Origin: Planctomycetota bacterium
GTDB lineage: Bacteria > Planctomycetota > Phycisphaerae > UBA1845 > PWPN01
Direction: 5' to 3'
Assembly: GCA_029550525.1 (NCBI GenBank)
Contig: JAKPHF010000064.1
Coordinates: forward strand, 62,001 to 126,000
DNA length: 64,000 bases
Shown: piece by piece, positions 1 through 10,028 of the stretch
Numbering within the stretch: position 1 is the stretch's first letter
Layout: the number at the start of each line of letters is the position of its first letter
Notes under the pieces: generated by a model
What the model was told of the DNA's origin: nothing
What the model saw: only the letters and a program-made list of their open reading frames with translations
The model's database searches: none
Position numbers and translations under genes: made by a program

Positions 1-141
1 CACATCGGCGGGGGGCAGCGAGACGGCTGACAGGCCCGGCGTGCTTCGTTCGAAGATCAACGGCTCGGGCGGCACCAAACCCGCGCCGAGTAATTCGTCG
101 CAGTTGATCGCGGACGGATCGTTGTGAGTATTCCCGGACAT
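1..141 (-). CDS. gcvPB: Glycine dehydrogenase (decarboxylating) subunit 2, N-terminal part
   Basis: Reading from the ATG at 141 towards the window edge gives 47 codons. They contain PLIFERSTPG and then SLPPADV, which match the conserved N-terminus of the GcvPB subunit of the two-subunit glycine dehydrogenase (P-protein). This subunit carries the pyridoxal-phosphate lysine; that part lies outside the window. It is the expected partner of the gcvPA gene upstream on the same strand, and it follows the small unknown ORF after about 73 bp. The gene is cut by the window edge, so only the N-terminus can be judged. Confidence 0.85.
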   Translation of the reverse strand, partial: MSGNTHNDPSAINCDELLGAGLVPPEPLIFERSTPGLSAVSLPPADV

Positions 142-214
142 CGCTTGCTCCGAGTCAAACGCGGCGACGCCCATTGGGCGTTCTTGGGGACGTCGACGCG
201 GCAAGAAAACAATG

Positions 215-598
215 CTACAGCGGCTTGGCCCACCATTGGGCGAAGCTGTCGGGGTCGTGCAACTGGCCGCTCTGCAAATCGTGAATGAACACCGGGCCGA
301 GCGCCTCGGCCAGGCCCGCCTGGATCTTCAAGAGATCCTTGGCTCCACAGTTGTTCTCGACGTGGATGACCTTGGGCTCGACGCGCATCCGGGCGTAGCT
401 CAGACCGCTGCCCAGATAATCAATGGTGTCATCGGGACCGGGCTTGCATCCGGGCACCTTTAGCAGGGCGGCCCGCGCCGTAGCGGGGTCGATGCCGCCG
501 GCCGATCTGGCGATCAACTGCTTGGCCGCCGCCGGCTCGACCGGAAACTTCGTCTCCGGCGGAAGCTTCATCGGTATCAACTCGATGTCGTAGCCCAC
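215..598 (-). CDS. Conserved-looking hypothetical protein inside the gcv cluster
   Basis: This ORF of 127 aa starts at an ATG and lies between gcvPA and gcvPB on the same strand, so it is probably co-transcribed with them. I do not recognise the family. It has no signal peptide or membrane segment. It contains a well-formed central strand-like region (YARMRVEPKVIHVENN) and a C-terminal stretch, VFIHDLQSGQLHDPDSF, that looks like an ordered small soluble protein rather than a shadow frame. A role in glycine metabolism is suggested only by position. It could also be an unrelated insertion in the operon. Confidence 0.6.
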   Translation of the reverse strand: MGYDIELIPMKLPPETKFPVEPAAAKQLIARSAGGIDPATARAALLKVPGCKPGPDDTIDYLGSGLSYARMRVEPKVIHVENNCGAKDLLKIQAGLAEALGPVFIHDLQSGQLHDPDSFAQWWAKPL

Positions 599-621
599 TG
601 TTGCGTCTCCCGATGGGAGTA

Positions 622-768
622 AATGACGAAATCCGAATCACGAATGACGAATCAATGACGAAACCCGAAGCCCGATTGACGAACGGCAAACGCTCTTCGG
701 GCGTCTTTCGTCATTCGTGCTTCGTCATTCGGATTTCATTCGTCATTCTGGTTTCGTCATTCGTCATT
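622..768. repeat. Heptanucleotide tract arranged as a long inverted repeat (TCATTCG family)
   Basis: The left arm (622-688) is built of 7-nt units of the type AATGACG (variants AAATCCG, AATCACG, AAACCCG, AAGCCCG). The right arm (702-768) is built of the complementary type CGTCATT. Each arm contains one odd 4-nt unit (650-653 and 737-740). The arms could pair as a long imperfect hairpin with a loop near 689-701. The tract begins 24 bp upstream of the small ORF and ends a few bases before the gcvPA stop codon. It probably creates mRNA structure in the middle of the gcv operon. Confidence 0.85.
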
Positions 769-775
769 CCTGCGC

Positions 776-2113
776 TCATGCCTCATCCAACGCTTCAACC
801 AGCGCATCAATCTCCTGCTTCGTGCGTTTCTCGGTGACCGCTACCAGGAACGTGTCGGCGAACTCATCGTACCAGCGGCTCAACTCGACGCCGGCCAGGA
901 TGCCCTTCGAGCGGCAATGCGCGATCACCTGCTGAACGTTCTTGCTCGTGCGAACGGCGAACTCCTTGAAGAACGGCGCGTCGAAGCGCAGTTCGAAACC
1001 GTCCAGTTTTGCGATTTGCGATGCCGCGTAATGGGCCTTGTCCAGACAAAGCGACGCGACCTTGGCCGCTCCACGCCGGCCGACGGCGCTGAGATAGATG
1101 GCCACGCGCAGCGCGAGCAATCCCTGGTTCGTGCAGATGTTGCTGGTCGCGCGTTCGCGGCGAATGTGCTGCTCGCGCGTCTGGAGCGTGAGGCAGTACG
1201 CCCGGCGGCCGCTACGGTCGGTGGTCGCGCCTACCAGCCGGCCGGGGATCTTGCGCATGAACTCGCTCCGGCAGCCCATGAACCCGAGGGATGGTCCGCC
1301 GTAACTCATGGGGATGCCCAGCGGTTGACCATCGCCGACCACGATGTCGGCTCCCAGTTCGCCCGGCGTTTTGAGCAGGGCACAACTGATGGGATCCACC
1401 GAGGCGATGACCACGGCACCGCGCTCGTGGGCGATGGCGGCCAGTCGGCCGAGAGACTCCACGCAGCCGAAGAAGTTGGGCGTCTGGATGAGCACGGCCG
1501 CCGTCTCGTCGTTGACCGCTCGTCGCAGATCCTCCACGTCGGTGCGCCCACCGACGGTCTGGATGGTGATCACGTCGAGGGGCAACTCGCGGAGATACGT
1601 GGCGAGCAGCGCCCGCGTGTCGGGGTGGACCGCCTGCGAGACCACCACACGTCGGCGGCCGGTGTGCGAGCGGGCCATGAGGATGGCCTCGGCGGCGGCC
1701 GTCGCGCCGTCGTAGAGCGAGGCGTTGGACACGTCCATACCGGTCAACTGGCAGATGAGCGTCTGGTATTCGTAGAACGCCTGCAGCGAACCCTGACTGG
1801 CTTCGGCCTGGTAGGGCGTGTAGGCGGTGACGAACTCGCTTTGATTCGCGAGGGCATCGACCACGGTCGGGATGAAGTGGTCGTACATGCCCGCGCCCAG
1901 AAAGCAGGTCAACTCGTCGCAAGTGCGGTTGGCCGAGGCCAGCCGGTCAAGTTCCCGCAGGAGCTCGATCTCGGTCAGAGCGGGGGGCAGACACAGCGGC
2001 CGATCGAGGTACGACTCGGCCGGGATGTTCTTGAACAGGTCGGCTATCCGCGACACACCGATTCGACTCAGCATGCGCTGCACGTCGTGATCGGTCAATT
2101 GGGTGTAGTTCAT
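776..2113 (-). CDS. gcvPA: Glycine dehydrogenase (decarboxylating) subunit 1
   Basis: This is the alpha subunit of the split P-protein of the glycine cleavage system. With GcvPB it decarboxylates glycine and passes the aminomethyl group to lipoyl-GcvH. The 445-residue product has the family N-terminus (YTQLTDHDVQRML, then IADLFKNIP) and the conserved stretches SQGSLQAFYEYQTLICQLTG and PLGIPMSYGGPSLGFM. The PLP lysine belongs to subunit 2. I chose the ATG at 2113 because it matches the family N-terminus and has AGGA upstream; an in-frame start at 2149 would add 12 residues. It lies 142 bp downstream of gcvH, and its 3' end abuts a heptanucleotide inverted repeat. Confidence 0.93.
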   Translation of the reverse strand: MNYTQLTDHDVQRMLSRIGVSRIADLFKNIPAESYLDRPLCLPPALTEIELLRELDRLASANRTCDELTCFLGAGMYDHFIPTVVDALANQSEFVTAYTPYQAEASQGSLQAFYEYQTLICQLTGMDVSNASLYDGATAAAEAILMARSHTGRRRVVVSQAVHPDTRALLATYLRELPLDVITIQTVGGRTDVEDLRRAVNDETAAVLIQTPNFFGCVESLGRLAAIAHERGAVVIASVDPISCALLKTPGELGADIVVGDGQPLGIPMSYGGPSLGFMGCRSEFMRKIPGRLVGATTDRSGRRAYCLTLQTREQHIRRERATSNICTNQGLLALRVAIYLSAVGRRGAAKVASLCLDKAHYAASQIAKLDGFELRFDAPFFKEFAVRTSKNVQQVIAHCRSKGILAGVELSRWYDEFADTFLVAVTEKRTKQEIDALVEALDEA

Positions 2114-2255
2114 TCTCGTGATCCTGCACGAAACCGGTGGACCGCCCACGGATACAGGGAGATTTTATGCAGGAGCCGTCCGGGAAGCGAACGCGCCCGG
2201 TCGGCGGTCATGCTCGTGAACCGAGGACCATCCGCGGCACGCGTCTCCAGGCCGG

Positions 2256-2642
2256 TCACCCTTGGGCCAGCATGCGATCGTAGGCGTCGGCGTCCATCAG
2301 CTCATTGAGGGCGGCCAGATCGGACACGCGGACCTGAATCATCCAGCCCTCGCCGAACGAGTCGTTGTTGACCAGTTCGGGTTCGTTGGCCAGTCGCTCG
2401 TTGACCCGGACCACCTCGCCCGAGACCGACGAGATGAGGTCGCTGGTGGCTTTGACCGACTCGACCACGCCGAAAGGTTTGCCGGCGGTGATCTTCGTGC
2501 CGACGGCGGGCAGATCGACGAACGTGATGTCGGTCAGCTCGTCGGCAGCGAATTTGGAGATGCCGATGGTCACCAGGTCGCCTTCGGCGCGGAACCATTC
2601 GTGCGTCTTGCTGTACTTGCGGTCTTTGGGTGTGGCACTCAC
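2256..2642 (-). CDS. gcvH: Glycine cleavage system H protein
   Basis: This is the lipoylated carrier protein of the glycine cleavage system, 128 aa, the normal length for the family. The lipoyl-attachment lysine is K64 in GVVESVKATSDL. The typical start YSKTHEWFRAEG and C-terminal GEGWMIQVRVSD are present. The start codon is GTG, preceded by AGGAG at good spacing. It sits between gcvT and gcvPA on the same strand, consistent with one operon. Confidence 0.95.
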   Translation of the reverse strand: MSATPKDRKYSKTHEWFRAEGDLVTIGISKFAADELTDITFVDLPAVGTKITAGKPFGVVESVKATSDLISSVSGEVVRVNERLANEPELVNNDSFGEGWMIQVRVSDLAALNELMDADAYDRMLAQG

Positions 2643-2717
2643 GTCGTGAAGCTCCTTTGACGGAATTTCAACTCAAAATCGTGGATCGCGCTCGCTAGAT
2701 CCCCATACGAGCGGCGT

Positions 2718-3815
<1,098 letters not shown>

Positions 3816-4257
3816 TTGGGCGGTTGGCGGTCGGGGGAGACCCCTTCAACGTATTCGACCGGGCCCACCGCGGGTGTTCGTGTTTGTCCGGGTCAGACGT
3901 TCGTCAGCCTAGTCCTCACGCCAGTTATTGTCAAATCAGCACTTGCGCCAGTCTGGCCGGTTTCGACGCGGCGCGCCAGCCGGCTCCGAGCCGCTGGTTC
4001 ACCTGTCGCTGCGTCCGGATTCGGACTCTGTGCCAATGACAGTACATTACATGATGATACCGGCGACACGGCAACCCGCTGGAATTCCCAGTCGGGCGGA
4101 GTTCGGATTGACAGGAGATAACGGAGGCAACGGAGACATGAGGTCTTGACTGTTCCTCATGTTCAGACTCTTCGCGATGCACGCCGAATCACTCGGACGT
4201 CCATGCGTCCGCGGCTCGCCCCTCAAGAGATTCAAACTGCGATGTGCTGCATCTCGC
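3816..4257. other. Intergenic region between gcvT and rnr with a short 9-nt repeat
   Basis: This gap of about 440 bp must hold the promoter of the gcv cluster (reading left). No recognisable gene is present. At 4114-4140 there are three 9-nt units of the type GGAGATAAC/GGAGGCAAC/GGAGACATG; the same words occur in the hairpin at 30585-30627. No convincing promoter boxes or riboswitch core could be identified. Confidence 0.55.
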
Positions 4258-6594
4258 TCATCGCCTTCGCTTTCGGCCGCCGCCGGTGCTGCGGCCGCTG
4301 CGACCTCCGCGGGTTCGGCCGGAGCTTGCGCGGCGGGTGGAGGCTTGCGATCGGCCGCGGGAGCGGGTGGCGGGAATCACCTGTCGAACGCCGCGCTGCG
4401 ACTTCTCCTTGCGGCTGCGGCGGAGGACTGGATGGCCGGCGTGCTCCAGTTCGCCATCGGGCAGGGCGAGGTCCAGATCGCGCATGGCCACATCCACGGC
4501 GGCAATCTGCACGCGGAGGGGATCGCCGATCTTGATGCATCGGCCGCTCCGCTGGCCGTAGACACAGCCGCCGCGCGGGTCGAGCTCCCACCAGTCGTCC
4601 GCGAGATCATCGAAGCGAAGCAAGCCGTCGATGAGATACTTGCGCAGTTGCACGAAGATACCCACATTGGTCACACCGGTGACGATGCCATCCTCGATCT
4701 CTCCCAGGCGGCCCGCGAGGAACTGCAGGATCTTGACCAGCCGCAACTCGCGTTCGGCGTCTTCGGCTCGTTGCTCGGTGTACGTGCAGCGTTTGCCGAT
4801 GGCCACGAGCGTCTCTTCCGACGGCGCGGAGGCTCGCTGCTTGGCCGTGCGCAGCCGTCCGGCGAGGTGGTTGTCAAGCAGTCGATGAATGACCAGATCC
4901 GGGTAGCGGCGGATGGGCGAGGTGAAATGCGAGTAGGCGTTGCTGGCCAGAGCGTAATGCCCGATGCGCTTGGGCGAGTATTCGGCACGAGCCATGGACC
5001 GCAGCACGGCCAGATTGACGGCGAATGATTCGGGCTTGCCTTTCACGCCCGCGAGCAGGCGGATGAGGTCCTGGCGATCGGCGGTTTCGGGTAGCTTCTT
5101 GTCGAGCACGCCGAGGAAGCGCGAGAGCTTCTGCCGCGAATCGGGCGGCGGCTCGGGATGGATCCGCCGCAGGTGGGGCAGATTCAGGCTGGTCATCAGC
5201 TCGGCCACGGCCTCATTGGCCTCGACCATGAACATCTCGATGATAGTGTGAGCGAAACCCGACTCGGCCGGCTGGACGTCGGTCACCGTGCCGTCTTCGT
5301 CGAGCACCAGTTCGACCTCGGGCAAGTCGAGCACGATCATGCCGTTGTTCAGGCGCCGTTTCTGAATGAGCTTGGCGAGCCGATTCATGTCGCCCAGTAG
5401 CTTGACGACCGGGGCGGGGAATCCGTCAGTCTGGCCGTCGAGGATGGCGCCGGCCTGTCGATAGGTGAGGCGTTTGGAAGACTGAATGACCGTGTTGGCG
5501 AAGCGCGCCCGCAGGCGCCGGCCGGCGCGGTCGTACTCGATGAATGCGCTCTTGCACAATCGCGGCTCGCCTTCCTGCAGGCTGCACAGGCCGTTGCTGA
5601 GCACCTCGGGCAACATGGGGATGACATGGCGGGGCAGATAGACGCTGTTGCCGCGTTGTGCGGCCTCGGCGTCGAGCGATGTGTTGGGCCGGACGAAGTG
5701 CGAAACGTCAGCGATGTGCACACCCAGTTCATACCCGCCTCCCCGCAGCCGCGTGATGGAGATGGCATCGTCGAAGTCGCGGGCATCGTCGGGGTCGATG
5801 GTGATGATGGTCAGGCCGCGCAGGTCCTCGCGACGGGCCAATTCCTGTTCGAGGTTGTAGTCGCGGATGGCCCGGCGGGCATCCTCGAGCACGGGTTCGG
5901 CGAAGTGTTCCGGCAACTGGTATTGCCGGATGATGCTGAGCGTGTCGATGCCGGGATCGCCGCGCCGGCCGAGCACCTCGACGATGACACCACGGGCGGG
6001 CGTTCCGACTGAAGGGAACTGAGTCAGCTCGACCACGACCTGATCTCCGGCCCGGGCCCGCGTGGCCGAGACATCGCCCACCCAAATGGGCGCATGCAGG
6101 GCTGTGCCGTCGGGCAGGACGACCCATCCGGCTGTCTCCCGCACGAGTTCACCCACGAAGCGGCTCTGGCCACGCTGGACGATGTCCACGATCTCGCCTT
6201 CGACGCGGCTATCGTCGCCGCGCTTGCCGCGCCGGGTGATGCGGGCGGCAACGATGTCGCCGGTGATGGCGTTCAGGCTCGCGCCGGGGGGGATGAACAG
6301 GTCGCCGTGTTCGGTGGGATTCTCGGGCACGACAAACCCGAACCCGCGTTCGTGGCCCCGGTATCGCCCGATGATCAGGCCGGGAGCCTGGGGCAGCATG
6401 ACCTGGTTGCGGCCACCCAGCACGACCCGGCCGGCCTTCATGAGCTGCTTGACCGCGGCACGGAACGCGTTCATCTCGCCGCTTTCCAGGCCCATGGAAC
6501 GGGCCAGCTTGTTCAGTCGTTCGGGCCGGTATCGCCGATCGCTAAGGTGGCGGATGATCCTGCTGGAGATGTCTTCGGATTCGCGTGTCATCAT
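4258..6594 (-). CDS. rnr: Ribonuclease R (RNB-family 3'-5' exoribonuclease)
   Basis: This processive hydrolytic 3'-5' exoribonuclease degrades structured RNA. The 778-residue protein shows an N-terminal winged-helix region, a cold-shock domain (residues about 70-120, with RGFGFVVPE), and the RNB catalytic domain. The metal-binding motif IDPDDARDFDDA is at 266-277, and the RNB domain is followed by ASNAYSHFTSPIRRYPDL. An S1 domain follows (EDGIVTGVTNVGIFVQL), then a strongly basic Arg/Ser/Gly tail of about 45 residues typical of RNase R. The start is the ATG at 6594, with GAGGG upstream; a second ATG follows directly. It is divergent from recQ. Confidence 0.95.
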   Translation of the reverse strand: MMTRESEDISSRIIRHLSDRRYRPERLNKLARSMGLESGEMNAFRAAVKQLMKAGRVVLGGRNQVMLPQAPGLIIGRYRGHERGFGFVVPENPTEHGDLFIPPGASLNAITGDIVAARITRRGKRGDDSRVEGEIVDIVQRGQSRFVGELVRETAGWVVLPDGTALHAPIWVGDVSATRARAGDQVVVELTQFPSVGTPARGVIVEVLGRRGDPGIDTLSIIRQYQLPEHFAEPVLEDARRAIRDYNLEQELARREDLRGLTIITIDPDDARDFDDAISITRLRGGGYELGVHIADVSHFVRPNTSLDAEAAQRGNSVYLPRHVIPMLPEVLSNGLCSLQEGEPRLCKSAFIEYDRAGRRLRARFANTVIQSSKRLTYRQAGAILDGQTDGFPAPVVKLLGDMNRLAKLIQKRRLNNGMIVLDLPEVELVLDEDGTVTDVQPAESGFAHTIIEMFMVEANEAVAELMTSLNLPHLRRIHPEPPPDSRQKLSRFLGVLDKKLPETADRQDLIRLLAGVKGKPESFAVNLAVLRSMARAEYSPKRIGHYALASNAYSHFTSPIRRYPDLVIHRLLDNHLAGRLRTAKQRASAPSEETLVAIGKRCTYTEQRAEDAERELRLVKILQFLAGRLGEIEDGIVTGVTNVGIFVQLRKYLIDGLLRFDDLADDWWELDPRGGCVYGQRSGRCIKIGDPLRVQIAAVDVAMRDLDLALPDGELEHAGHPVLRRSRKEKSQRGVRQVIPATRSRGRSQASTRRASSGRTRGGRSGRSTGGGRKRRR

Positions 6595-6671
6595 GTGTCC
6601 CTCTGGAACGACTGTAGTGTCTCAGCCAACGTAAGGGTGCTTTGCCTGGATGGCAAGACCGACGATTCCCG

Positions 6672-6720
6672 GGGAGCAGGCATCCTGGCTGCACGTGCAT
6701 GCTGGAGCCGTACGCCACAA
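6672..6720. repeat. Dispersed palindromic element (GCAGGCATCCTGCCTGC type)
   Basis: The block reads AGCAGGCATCCTGGCTGC, then a GTGCATGCTGGAGCC core, then ACGCCACAA. The same arrangement (GCAGGCATCCTGCCTGC followed by a CACGCTGGAAGCGTG hairpin and CACCAC) occurs at 18865-18914, and in part at 34282-34325 and 34592-34630. This copy is the most degenerate and lies in the divergent rnr-recQ gap. Confidence 0.6.
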
Positions 6721-6781
6721 GGCCGCTCAGGTGAACCGGCCCTAGAATCAAAATTAAGGGGTCTAGTAGGTTGCCGAGACG

Positions 6782-8428
6782 ATGGCAAGCGGCAAGTTCA
6801 GTCTCGCCCGCGTCCGCCGGATCGCCATGGACCGCCTCGGATATGGCGAATTGCGGCCGGCTCAGGAGCAGGTGTTGCGTCTGTTGTCGGAGGGACACGA
6901 CGTCCTGGCGGTAATGGCCACGGGCGCGGGCAAATCCGCGATCTATCAAATCGCGGCCCTGCTCTTGAAGGGGCCGACGGTCGTGGTGTCTCCTCTCATC
7001 GCGTTGCAGAAAGACCAGGTCGAGTCGATCCAGGCCAGCGAATTGCCGCCCGCCGCCGCCGTCAGCTCCGCGGTTCGGGCGAAGGCCAAGCGTGCAGCGT
7101 TCAAGAGCCTGCACGAGGGCCAGCTGGAGTTTCTGCTCCTGGCGCCGGAGCAATTGACTAACCCGGACATGCTGGCACGGCTTCGGCGGGCGCCACCCTC
7201 GCTGTTCGTGGTGGACGAGGCTCACTGCATCAGTCAGTGGGGTCACGATTTCCGACCCGACTACATGCGTCTGGGTTCGATCATCAAGGAGTTGAACCAT
7301 CCGCGGGTGCTGGCCCTGACCGCGACGGCGTCTCCCGCGGTGCGGGGGGAGATTGTGGGACGACTGGGCATGCGCGACCCGCGGACGGTGGCCTGGGGTT
7401 TCGACCGGCCCAACATCCGGCTGGAGGTGGACGCGTGCGGCGATGAGGACGCAAAACGGCGCGATCTGCTGACCCGCATGCGCGAGCTGCCGCGGCCCGG
7501 CATCATTTACGTGGCCACCCGCCCGCACGCCGAGCAGCTGGCCGAATGGTTACGCGAGCATCACGTCAAGGCGCGGGGGTATCATGCGGGCATGAACGCT
7601 CGGGCTCGAACCGCCGCCCAGGATGAGTTCATGTCCGGCCGCGACCGGGTCATGGTGGCGACGAATGCGTTCGGCATGGGGGTGGACAAGCCGAACGTGC
7701 GGTTCGTGATTCATTACGACGCTCCCGACTCGCTGGACTCGTATTATCAGGAGATCGGCCGGGCCGGACGCGACGGGAAGCCCGCCCGGGCCATCCTCAT
7801 GTTCCGGGCCCAGGATCTCGGACGGCGGCGGGCCCAATCCGGACGGGGCCGGCTGGCCGCCGATCAGGTCACATTATTGGCACAAGCGATTTGCGATCAC
7901 AAGGATCCGGTGGCCAGCCGCACGCTCGCCGAGGAGACCGGTCTGCCCGAGGGGCGGATTCGCCGCATGCTGGACCGGCTGGAGGAGGTCGGCGTGGCCC
8001 GGATCCTGCCCACCGGTGAAGCGGTCGCCCTGGCGGACGAAGACGCCGGCGAGATGGCGGCCCGGGCCGTCGAAGAGCAGGAACTGTTCCGCAAGACCCG
8101 CCGCGACCAGGTGGATCTCATGCAGGACTACGCCGAAACGCACATCTGTCGCCGCAAGTACCTGCTGGGATATTTCGGCGAGGAGTTCGAGGGGCAGTGC
8201 GGCAATTGCGACAACTGCGACACGGGGCTGGCCGCCCGGGCTCGCGCCGCCGACGCGGACCTGCCGTTCCCGCTTCGCAGCCGGGTCGAGCATCCCAAAT
8301 GGGGCCACGGCACAGTCATGCGCTACGACAACGGGGGGCACATGGTCGTGCTGTTCGAGAAGGCCGGCTATCGCGAGTTGTCGATCGACTTCGTGGTGAA
8401 GCGGTCGCTGCTGCGGCGGGTGACGTGA
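6782..8428 (+). CDS. recQ: RecQ-family ATP-dependent DNA helicase with C-terminal extension
   Basis: This is a 3'-5' SF2 DNA helicase of recombination and repair, 548 aa. Visible motifs are Walker A ATGAGKS (46-52), the DEAH box [22 protein letters not shown] (motif III), and motif VI in [12 protein letters not shown]. The RecQ zinc-binding region follows, with [12 protein letters not shown] and CGNCDNC. The HRDC domain is replaced by a short region of about 50 residues ([18 protein letters not shown]), which resembles the small beta-rich tails of UvrD/RecQ-type helicases (DUF3553-like). It is divergent from rnr and ends before a strong hairpin. Confidence 0.92.
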   Translation: MASGKFSLARVRRIAMDRLGYGELRPAQEQVLRLLSEGHDVLAVMATGAGKSAIYQIAALLLKGPTVVVSPLIALQKDQVESIQASELPPAAAVSSAVRAKAKRAAFKSLHEGQLEFLLLAPEQLTNPDMLARLRRAPPSLFVVDEAHCISQWGHDFRPDYMRLGSIIKELNHPRVLALTATASPAVRGEIVGRLGMRDPRTVAWGFDRPNIRLEVDACGDEDAKRRDLLTRMRELPRPGIIYVATRPHAEQLAEWLREHHVKARGYHAGMNARARTAAQDEFMSGRDRVMVATNAFGMGVDKPNVRFVIHYDAPDSLDSYYQEIGRAGRDGKPARAILMFRAQDLGRRRAQSGRGRLAADQVTLLAQAICDHKDPVASRTLAEETGLPEGRIRRMLDRLEEVGVARILPTGEAVALADEDAGEMAARAVEEQELFRKTRRDQVDLMQDYAETHICRRKYLLGYFGEEFEGQCGNCDNCDTGLAARARAADADLPFPLRSRVEHPKWGHGTVMRYDNGGHMVVLFEKAGYRELSIDFVVKRSLLRRVT

Positions 8429-8439
8429 ACAGCCCAAAC

Positions 8440-8478
8440 GCAAGGGATGGCTCCGCTGGCGACGAAGCCATCCCTTGC
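8440..8478. terminator. Hairpin between convergent genes recQ and the Spy-like gene
   Basis: A perfect 13-bp stem (GCAAGGGATGGCT, 8440-8452, with its complement 8466-8478) encloses a 13-nt loop. It starts 12 bp after the recQ stop and lies before the stop of the convergent gene. There is no long T run, so termination is inferred from position and stem strength. Confidence 0.6.
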
Positions 8479-8521
8479 CACCTGTCTCCCATGGAGATGA
8501 GGGTCTGCCCGGCGGCCAAGA

Positions 8522-9949
8522 TCACTCAGCGCGCGATCGCCGCAAGCTTCGTCGGCTTGAACGGCCGGTGTCCGTGGTGCCGGACTCGCGCGTCTCGTCG
8601 CCGGCAGGGCGGGCCTGGACATCACCGGTCTGCGAATCGCGGGCCGGTTGGCTGGTGGCGAAATCTGCCGCTTCGCCGGCGGGGCGGCTGGTGGCGCCGA
8701 CTCCGGCGAGCTGTCGCTGCTTGGACGAAGGAATGCGATTCAGCCGGTTCTTCAGCTCTTCGAACATGCTGACCACCGGCCGGTTCAACTCGGCCAGTTT
8801 CTTTTCACGGGCCGCGCTGTCCGCTAACTCACGGGCCTGTTCGTAATCGTGCCGATGGGCTTGCTCGTAGCTCGTGCGGCGGCTCAGGACCTCCCGCAAC
8901 ACGGACTGAGCGGTGGCCTGCTGGGCGGCGTCGAGCTGGAATTTGTTTATAAAATCGCGAACGTACTGCTCCCAGGGACCCACGGGGTTTTCGGGGATGG
9001 CGCCAGCGGTGCGTTCGGTCCGCTCGGTGACAATATTCTGTCCTTCTCCTCTGGTTCGGCCTTCGCCGCCGCGCCAGCGATCTTCGCCGCGCCGGCCGTC
9101 AAAGCCACGGCCCCATCGCCGCCGGCTACCGTCCTGGCCGTCCCCCTCGCCCGGCGGGGGGCCCCAGGAAGGCGCGCCGCCGTCGGGCCGGCCGGGGCCG
9201 GCTTCCCCTTCCTGCTCGCGCTCCCGGCGTCGCTCCTCCCAGCGCTGGCGCCATTCCTGCCGCCGCTGTTCGCGTTCGGCCTCTTCGATCTGGCGTCGAG
9301 CCCGGCCTCGCTCGACCTGATCGGCGGGCAGCATTTGCTCGACCTGGTCGGCCACGCGATCGTCGTTGAACAGGGGGGACTCTTGGCGGAGGGCCTCGAA
9401 ACGCTGGCGCAGTTCGCGGCCGCGTTCTTCGTTGAATTGGCCGCTTTCGCGCATTTGCCACATTTCCTGCCGCAACGCCTGGAAATCCTGCCAGTGCTGC
9501 TCGGTGTACTCGCGCTGCTTGGTCTTCAACTCGTCGAGACGCTGGCGCACCTGCTGCTTCTGCTCGTCGGTGAGCTCGTACCGCTCGCTGTAACGCTCCA
9601 TGTAGCGTTCAATCATGCCGTCATAGAATCGCTCCCGATCTTCCGGGGTCGGTTCGCGGGGCGGGCCGCCGCGGCCGAACCAGCCACCCTGCGGACCACC
9701 GCCGTCGCCAGGGCGGGCAGCGCCGGGACCGCGATCGCCGCGGTCGCCGAAGCGGCCAGCGCCGGGCCCACGATCGCCGCGGTCGCCGGGGCGGGCGGCA
9801 CCCGGGCCGCGATCGCCGCGGTCTCCGCGCGGCGTTTGATTGGTGTCCGGGCGGCGCCTTTCGCGACGGGACTCCTGGGCCATCGCCGAAGCGCCGGCCA
9901 GGCCGATGATCAACAGACTGACGATTAACCTGCTTTTCCTGAACATCAT
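8522..9949 (-). CDS. Exported coiled-coil protein with collagen-like repeats (Spy/LTXXQ-like)
   Basis: The product has 475 aa and begins with a clear signal peptide ending ASAMAQ. Next comes a charged Gly-rich segment with three GDRGDRGPGA-type repeats. After that are long charged helices with LTDEQKQQVRQRLDELK, the LTxxQ-type motif of Spy/CpxP periplasmic proteins. A Gly/Arg-rich spacer follows, then a second helical block (FINKFQLDAAQQATAQ) and an Arg/Ser-rich tail. I chose the ATG at 9949 because GGGAG lies 8 nt upstream; the frame opens at a GTG at 9961. It is the last gene of the sigma/anti-sigma cluster and probably a periplasmic chaperone or stress sensor. Confidence 0.8.
   Translation of the reverse strand: MMFRKSRLIVSLLIIGLAGASAMAQESRRERRRPDTNQTPRGDRGDRGPGAARPGDRGDRGPGAGRFGDRGDRGPGAARPGDGGGPQGGWFGRGGPPREPTPEDRERFYDGMIERYMERYSERYELTDEQKQQVRQRLDELKTKQREYTEQHWQDFQALRQEMWQMRESGQFNEERGRELRQRFEALRQESPLFNDDRVADQVEQMLPADQVERGRARRQIEEAEREQRRQEWRQRWEERRREREQEGEAGPGRPDGGAPSWGPPPGEGDGQDGSRRRWGRGFDGRRGEDRWRGGEGRTRGEGQNIVTERTERTAGAIPENPVGPWEQYVRDFINKFQLDAAQQATAQSVLREVLSRRTSYEQAHRHDYEQARELADSAAREKKLAELNRPVVSMFEELKNRLNRIPSSKQRQLAGVGATSRPAGEAADFATSQPARDSQTGDVQARPAGDETRESGTTDTGRSSRRSLRRSRAE
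9710..9826 (-). repeat. 39-bp tandem repeat, three units, inside the Spy-like gene
   Basis: Three in-frame 39-bp units each encode a 13-residue block of the type GDRGDRGPGA(A/G)R(P/F). The G-x-y pattern is collagen-like but short. Copy number could vary by slippage. Confidence 0.75.
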
Positions 9950-9989
9950 GAATTCTCCCACTCGTTTTGCGGCAGAACTGCCATCTCAC

Positions 9990-10017
9990 GGCTGAAAGCT
10001 GACAGCTGATAGCTTGT
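9990..10017. repeat. Heptanucleotide tract (AGCTGAC family), 4 units
   Basis: There are four 7-nt units: GGCTGAA, AGCTGAC, AGCTGAT and AGCTTGT. The tract sits between the two exported coiled-coil genes of the sigma operon. It belongs to the same word family as 21083-21131, 27289-27323 and the left part of 44930-45006. Confidence 0.7.
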
Positions 10018-10028
10018 CCTGCCTCGCC

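Noticed and set aside
601-837. Short ORFs rich in FVIRIS/SFVI words near 601-837
   Set aside because: They are translations of the TCATTCG heptad repeat, not proteins. Such peptides are easily mis-annotated.
917-2308. 463-codon plus-strand frame antisense to gcvPA
   Set aside because: It is opposite a gene with clear glycine dehydrogenase motifs and has biased His/Arg/Gly composition.
3816-4257. Possible glycine riboswitch upstream of gcvT
   Set aside because: I looked on the minus strand for the conserved core and paired GGAG-type elements and found none convincing. A covariance-model search would decide.
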